Shown: positions 60,039-64,000 of the stretch, in pieces | Layout: every line of letters starts with the position of its first letter | Position numbering within the stretch: the first letter of the stretch is position 1 | NCBI RefSeq assembly: GCF_017744655.1 | Contig: NZ_JAGIAW010000001.1 | Span: 992,001-1,056,000, forward strand | DNA: 64,000 nt | Reading direction: 5' to 3' | Source of the DNA: Devosia sp. | GTDB lineage: Bacteria; Pseudomonadota; Alphaproteobacteria; Rhizobiales; Devosiaceae | Program-made: the position numbers and the translations under genes | The notes under the pieces: generated by a model | Told to the model about the DNA's origin: nothing | The model's database searches: none | What the model saw: only the letters and a program-made list of their open reading frames with translations

Positions 60039-60115
60039 TACGCAATACTCAAAAATCCGGCTCTTGGCTCAACGCCAGCAGATGAACCGAAATGGGGCAC
60101 TAAATACGCAATACT
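60039..60115. repeat. Direct repeat TACGCAATACT
   Basis: An 11-base sequence, TACGCAATACT, at 60039-60049 and again at 60105-60115. The second copy lies in the loop of the first inverted repeat. Confidence 0.8.
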
Positions 60116-60170
60116 GGGCCCATTTCGGGTTCGCATACGGCAACTCCATACAAAAACCGTATGCCCGAAC
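60087..60170. repeat. Two tandem inverted repeats
   Basis: CCGAAATGGG (60087-60096) pairs with CCCATTTCGG (60119-60128). Directly after it, GTTCG-CATACGG (60129-60140) pairs with CCGTATG-CC-CGAAC (60157-60170), with a two-base bulge. The two hairpins abut without a gap. Confidence 0.75.
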
Positions 60171-60264
60171 GCTAACAGCGTGCGCTTAAGAAAGTGCTTT
60201 CAAGAAGCAAACGAGGGGTAAACGCACCGCCTCAAGTTGAAACGAGGCTTTACCGATTGCGCGC

Positions 60265-60582
60265 TCAGCCGGCCGGGCGGAGAGCTTTCTGGCCACGGAT
60301 TCGATCGGCGCAGAAATCGAAGTCTATGAGATAGACCCATCCATCCTGCGTCGCGCGCACCTGGATGCGTTTTTCATTGGCAACGTTGAGCGAGATATTG
60401 GTGTAGCCGCGACGGGCGATTGCTTCGCGGATCTGATGGTCCGTCAGGCAAATCGGAAGCTGGGGGTAGAAATCGCGCGGCTCATCACCGAAATGAAAGC
60501 CAAAGCTGACCTGCGCCGAAGCCGGCACGGGAACCAGCGCCAATGCCGCCAGCATGACGCCCGCAAAAATCCTGTTGACCAT
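60265..60582 (-). CDS. Small exported protein of unknown function
   Basis: A 105-residue protein with a clear signal peptide (MVNRIFAGVMLAALALVPVP, cleavage after ASA). The mature part has two Cys (ICLTDHQIREAIARRGYTNI and DFDFCADRIRG) and a fold that looks like a small alpha/beta 'PepSY-like' domain. I do not recognise a family with certainty. The ATG at 60582 has GAGGA 8 bases upstream; an ATG at 60591 abuts the ribosome-binding site. It is divergent from parE. Confidence 0.75.
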   Translation of the reverse strand: MVNRIFAGVMLAALALVPVPASAQVSFGFHFGDEPRDFYPQLPICLTDHQIREAIARRGYTNISLNVANEKRIQVRATQDGWVYLIDFDFCADRIRGQKALRPAG

Positions 60583-60731
60583 GACTGCCATCCTCTTCGA
60601 TCGAGCTTGCCCACCAAACGCTCATAGTGGGCTTTTGCTCCTGAACCCAGGATGAACCCCCGTCCGTTTCGCCCGGTTTCGGGGGAAAAACCAAGGCAAA
60701 CCGCGCCTCAGCGCCGGTGTGCGATATGCTA

Positions 60732-60746
60732 GAACATCTAGTGAAC
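60732..60746 (+). promoter_or_regulatory. Perfect LexA box before parE
   Basis: GAAC-N7-GAAC, an exact alphaproteobacterial LexA direct repeat, 30 bases upstream of the parE ATG at 60776. A possible -10 TATGCT lies just before it (60725-60730), but no good -35 is visible. Confidence 0.6.
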
Positions 60747-60775
60747 TGATTCGCAGAATTATCGGACTCGATCGC

Positions 60776-62800
60776 ATGCAAGCAGACGATCTCTTTGGCG
60801 GCGGGGCAGAAGGCCAGCCCCAGGAACCCAAGCCAGCCAAGGAAAAGCCAGTCGCCAAGGCCCCTGCGCCTTCGACCTCCGAAAGCTATGGTGCGTCCGA
60901 TATCGAAGTGCTCGAAGGGCTTGAGCCGGTTCGGCGTCGCCCGGGCATGTATATCGGCGGTACGGATTCCAATGCCTATCATCACCTCTTTGCCGAGGTG
61001 ATCGACAATTCGATGGACGAGGCCATTGCCGGCCACGCCACGCGCATTGAAGTGCATCTGGGGGCCGATGGCTACCTGACCATTACCGACAATGGCCGCG
61101 GCATTCCGGTCGAGAAGCATCCGAAATTTCCCGGGCGGTCGACGCTCGAAATCGTCCACACGATCCTTCACGCCGGTGGCAAATTCGACTCCAAGGCCTA
61201 TGAGACGTCGGGCGGTTTGCACGGCGTCGGCGTCTCTGTGGTCAATGCGCTTTCGGACGACATGATCGTCGAGGTGGCGCGCGACCAGCAGTTGCATCGC
61301 ATCATTTTCTCGCGCGGCAAGGTTGTGCAGGACGTCGAAAATGTCGGCCGGGTGCAAAACCGGCGCGGGACTTCCACACGCTTCCATCCCGATCCGGAGA
61401 TCTTTGGGGCTACAGCGCATTTCTCGCCTGGTCGCATTTACCGCATGACGCGGGCCAAGGCCTATCTCTTTGGCGGTGTGGAACTGCGTTGGAGCTGCGA
61501 CGAGAGCCTTGCCAGTGACGAGGTTCCGGCCAAGGCGGTGTTCCACTACCCAGACGGTTTGAAGGATTTCATGACCGCGCGCATTGAGGGCGAGACGCGC
61601 ATTGTCGACGATATCTTTGCTGGCAAGACCGGGCGCCCCGGTAGCCATGGATCGGTGGAATGGGCTGTGGCCTGGACCCTCGAGGATGGCAGCGTTTCTT
61701 CCTATTGCAACACGGTACCGACGCCCGATGGCGGCACGCACGAGGCCGGCTTGCGGCTGGTGTTGCTGCGCGGGCTCAAGAACTATGCCGAGCTGACCAA
61801 GAACAAGGCGGCGGCGAACCTGACGGCAGAAGACGTGCTTGGGCATTGCAATGCTATGCTGTCCGTCTTCGTGCGCGAGCCGGAATTCGTCGGCCAGACC
61901 AAGGACAAACTGGCTTCGGGTGAAGCGACGCGCATCGTCGAAAACGCGTTGCGCGATGCTTTTGACCACTGGCTCGGTTCTTCGCCGCAGCAGGCGGGCA
62001 AACTGCTTGATTGGGCCGTTGAACGCGCCGAAGAGCGCCTGCGTCGGCGCAAGGAAAAAGAAATCGACCGCGCCAGCGCGACGCGAAAGCTGCGTTTGCC
62101 GGGCAAACTGGCTGACTGCACGCAGAATGCGGCGCAGGGCGCGGAACTGTTCATCGTCGAGGGTGACTCGGCAGGTGGTTCGGCGAAGCAAGCACGCAAC
62201 CGCGCCAATCAGGCCGTGTTGCCGCTGCGTGGGAAAATCCTCAACGTGGCTGGCGCCAGCCGCGAGAAGATGGCCGCTAGCCAGCTGATCTCGGACCTGA
62301 TCCAGGCGCTCGGCTGCGGCACGCGGGACCGCTATACCGAGGATGATCTGCGTTACGACAAGATCATCGTCATGACCGACGCCGACGTGGACGGGGCGCA
62401 TATCGCCTCGCTGCTGATCACATTCTTCTTCCAGGAAATGCCGCGGCTGATCGAGAACGGGCACCTCTATCTCGCCCTGCCCCCGCTCTATCGCATCAGC
62501 CAGGGCGGCAAGACGCTCTATGCGCGCGATGACGCGCACAAGAATGAGCTGATGGCGACGGAATTTACCGGCAAGAGCAAGGCCGATATCACGCGCTTTA
62601 AGGGCCTCGGCGAGATGCCCTATGCGCATTTGCGCGAGACAACGATGTCGCCCAAGACGCGCACGCTGTTGCAGGTAAAGGTGCTGGATGATCATCAGGC
62701 GACCAAGACGACGGTCGATCGTTTGATGGGGACCAAGCCGGAAGCACGGTTTGAGTTTATCCAGGAGAATGCTGAGTTTGTAATGGATCTGGACGTTTAG
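60776..62800 (+). CDS. parE: DNA topoisomerase IV subunit B
   Basis: The ATPase subunit of topoisomerase IV, which unlinks daughter chromosomes (674 residues, shorter than GyrB). GHKL ATPase motifs (EVIDNSMDEAIAGHATRIEV, DNGRGIPVEKHP, GLHGVGVSVVNALSD), Toprim motif FIVEGDSAGGSAKQARNR and the DADVDGAHIASLL acidic motif. The start at 60776 (MQADDLFGGGAEG) is chosen because the LexA box lies within the alternative extension from 60719. Confidence 0.97.
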   Translation: MQADDLFGGGAEGQPQEPKPAKEKPVAKAPAPSTSESYGASDIEVLEGLEPVRRRPGMYIGGTDSNAYHHLFAEVIDNSMDEAIAGHATRIEVHLGADGYLTITDNGRGIPVEKHPKFPGRSTLEIVHTILHAGGKFDSKAYETSGGLHGVGVSVVNALSDDMIVEVARDQQLHRIIFSRGKVVQDVENVGRVQNRRGTSTRFHPDPEIFGATAHFSPGRIYRMTRAKAYLFGGVELRWSCDESLASDEVPAKAVFHYPDGLKDFMTARIEGETRIVDDIFAGKTGRPGSHGSVEWAVAWTLEDGSVSSYCNTVPTPDGGTHEAGLRLVLLRGLKNYAELTKNKAAANLTAEDVLGHCNAMLSVFVREPEFVGQTKDKLASGEATRIVENALRDAFDHWLGSSPQQAGKLLDWAVERAEERLRRRKEKEIDRASATRKLRLPGKLADCTQNAAQGAELFIVEGDSAGGSAKQARNRANQAVLPLRGKILNVAGASREKMAASQLISDLIQALGCGTRDRYTEDDLRYDKIIVMTDADVDGAHIASLLITFFFQEMPRLIENGHLYLALPPLYRISQGGKTLYARDDAHKNELMATEFTGKSKADITRFKGLGEMPYAHLRETTMSPKTRTLLQVKVLDDHQATKTTVDRLMGTKPEARFEFIQENAEFVMDLDV

Positions 62801-62825
62801 GCGTCCTTTTCCTCCCGGTCTCGAT

Positions 62826-62896
62826 GTCATCCCCGCGAAAGCGGGGATTTCTGTTTTTGGAGCCGAAACAGGGATTCCCGCTTTCGCGGGAATGAC
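62826..62896. repeat. Palindromic intergenic repeat
   Basis: Two 23-bp arms, GTCATCCCCGCGAAAGCGGG... and its near-complement (two mismatches), flank a 25-base spacer. Each arm is itself a palindrome (CCCCGC-GAAA-GCGGGG). It lies between the convergent parE and MBL genes, like the repeat at 36629. Confidence 0.8.
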
Positions 62897-62921
62897 GTCG
62901 TGGAGGTGGGGAGATGGGAAC

Positions 62922-63758
62922 CTAGCGGTTCAGAATTCGCCCAGCCAGCACATCGATCTGCATGCCATCGAAGGCCGGGGTGACGTTGGCCGGTGTGTTG
63001 GCATCCGTCTGCGCATAGTCGAGGTCGATGTGCATGTCTGTCAGCACGGCTTGGCGAGGGGCGTAACGCTCTATCAGGTCTAGCGTTTCCGGCAGGCTTA
63101 GGTGGCTCGGATGCGGGGTTTGGCGGAGCGCGTCGATGACCCAGAGGTCGAGATCGGCGAGGAAGGGTTCGGCGGTTTCAGGGAAGCCGGAGAGGTCGCA
63201 GCAATAGGCAGTGCGGGCGATCTTGAACCCGAGGGAGTCGATGTCGCCGTGGTTCTGCAGGAAGGACTGGACTTCCAGCGTGCCGCCGGGGCCGTTTATC
63301 GTAAGTAGCTGGCCGGGCTGGATAATGTGGGCGTTCAGGATCGGCGGATAGGCGCTGCCGGGTGGGGTCGAGAAGCAGTAGCCGAAAGCCTCGTTGAGGC
63401 GGTGGCCGCATTCCTTGGTGAAGTAGACGTCGACGCGGCGGCGGTTGTGCAGGGCTAAAACCCTAAGGTCATCAATGCCGTGGGTGTGGTCGGCGTGCTC
63501 ATGGGTGTAGAGCACGGCGTCGACGCGGTCGACCTTGGCGTCGAGAAGCTGTTCGCGGAGGTCGACGCCGGTGTCGATCAGGACGCGCGTGGGTTCGGCC
63601 TCGCCATTGCGAAAACCTTCGATGAGAAGGGCGCAGCGGCGGCGGCGGTTTCGGGGATTGTGCGGATCGCAGATTCCCCAATCATTGCCGATGCGCGGTA
63701 CGCCGCCGGACGAACCGCAGCCTAAAATGGTCGCGATGATCCGGTCGGGCTTAACCAC
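62922..63758 (-). CDS. MBL-fold metallo-hydrolase, PhnP-like
   Basis: A 278-residue metallo-beta-lactamase-fold enzyme. The metal-binding HxHxDH is HEHADH at residues 86-91 and the N-terminal ILGCGSSGGVPRIGNDWGIC matches the PhnP/cyclic-phosphodiesterase-like group. It is likely a phosphodiesterase, substrate unknown. It begins with GTG one base after the tatD stop, so the two are probably coexpressed. A repeat follows it. Confidence 0.88.
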   Translation of the reverse strand: MVKPDRIIATILGCGSSGGVPRIGNDWGICDPHNPRNRRRRCALLIEGFRNGEAEPTRVLIDTGVDLREQLLDAKVDRVDAVLYTHEHADHTHGIDDLRVLALHNRRRVDVYFTKECGHRLNEAFGYCFSTPPGSAYPPILNAHIIQPGQLLTINGPGGTLEVQSFLQNHGDIDSLGFKIARTAYCCDLSGFPETAEPFLADLDLWVIDALRQTPHPSHLSLPETLDLIERYAPRQAVLTDMHIDLDYAQTDANTPANVTPAFDGMQIDVLAGRILNR

Positions 63759-63759
63759 T

Positions 63760-64000
63760 TCAAATCACACCGGATTTCGAGAACAGGCGGCCGAAGTTGG
63801 TGGTGGTCTCAGCGCCAAGCTGTTCGAGGGAAATACCGCGCAGTTCCGCGACTTTTTCGGCGGTGTGGCGGACGAAACTGGGTTCGTTCGATTGGCCGCG
63901 GTGCGGGATCGGGGCCAAGTAGGGCGCGTCGGTCTCTACGATGTAGCGATCGGCCGGGACGAACTTTGCAACCTCTTGGATTTCCTGGGCATTTTTGAAG
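63760..64000 (-). CDS. tatD: TatD family metal-dependent DNase, partial (C-terminal end)
   Basis: Only the last 79 residues are inside the window; the 5' end is beyond 64000. The TatD signature is clear: FVPADRYIVETDAPYLAPIP then HRGQSNEPSFVRHTAEKVAE, with the metal-binding Asp in ETDAPYL. Such enzymes cut DNA, 3' to 5'. It is followed by the MBL gene at one-base spacing. Confidence 0.93.
   Translation of the reverse strand, partial: FKNAQEIQEVAKFVPADRYIVETDAPYLAPIPHRGQSNEPSFVRHTAEKVAELRGISLEQLGAETTTNFGRLFSKSGVI

Larger units (their letters stand above)
59695..60264. other. Structured noncoding region of 570 bases
   Basis: No coding frame is convincing. From about 60039 it has repeats and hairpins (annotated separately): a repeated 11-mer, two long inverted repeats and a small GAAAG-TG-CTTTC hairpin near 60190. 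It could be a small RNA, a repeat mosaic or remains of a mobile element. The 59695-60038 part is unremarkable. Confidence 0.5.

Noticed and set aside
60485-62830. A 781-codon minus-strand frame opposite parE
   Set aside because: Antisense shadow of parE; the product is Arg/His-rich and has no family.

Overview
The window reads as a chromosomal segment of an alphaproteobacterium of the order Hyphomicrobiales (Rhizobiales), possibly Devosia-like. The order is supported by the 14-gene nuo operon with a long NuoE, the short ProRS, RNase J next to birA, the clpP/clpX/lon/hupB cluster beside tRNA-Val, tRNA-Asp and nuoA, LexA boxes of the GTTC-N7-GTTC type, and RpoH-type promoters. The genus is an inference. 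Almost everything is housekeeping. There is no phage, CRISPR array or intact insertion sequence.

Layout. 1-2.2 kb: tsf and rpsB (minus), with a structured rpsB leader. 2.2-9.5 kb: dnaE, a 32-aa hydrophobic microprotein under a LexA-like box, lolD, a LolC/E-type permease and proS (all minus). 9.5-10.1 kb: a structured small-RNA candidate with its own terminator, then a YjbR-family gene (plus). 10.3-28.3 kb: a long minus-strand run, nuoA to nuoN, then birA, rnj and a DUF1467 gene; many nuo genes overlap at start/stop codons. 28.7-32 kb: three outer-membrane beta-barrel paralogues and a Tat-type MsrA. 32-33.2 kb: tRNA-Asp, tRNA-Val and hupB. 33.4-36.6 kb: two TetA-like MFS pumps and a divergent TetR regulator with three phased operators. 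36.8-42.8 kb: lon, arginase (plus), clpX and clpP. 43-47.4 kb: an SOS-type promoter driving a SnoaL-like protein, small genes, a cytochrome P450 and nnrD/nnrE. 47.5-51.3 kb: a TPR-GGDEF protein, a methyltransferase remnant, glnA and glnB. 51.5-55.2 kb: a PAS-HTH regulator, a soluble PAS-PAS chemoreceptor and a small NTF2-like protein. 55.3-58.2 kb: tRNA-Leu, tig and a membrane GGDEF protein. 58.2-64 kb: an ABC-F ATPase, a structured intergenic region, a small exported protein, parE (with LexA box), an MBL-fold hydrolase and the C-terminal end of tatD.

Themes. (1) Complex I is coded as one translationally coupled block. (2) Protein quality control (tig, clpP, clpX, lon) is present, with RpoH-like promoters before lon and clpP. 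(3) Three LexA-type sites (one imperfect, two perfect) mark a possible SOS set: a SidA-like microprotein, a SnoaL-like protein and parE. (4) Nitrogen control is present as glnB-glnA, with arginase nearby. (5) Accessory pieces (tet-like module, arginase) interrupt the otherwise conserved clpX-lon-hupB order. Palindromic intergenic repeats punctuate operon ends.
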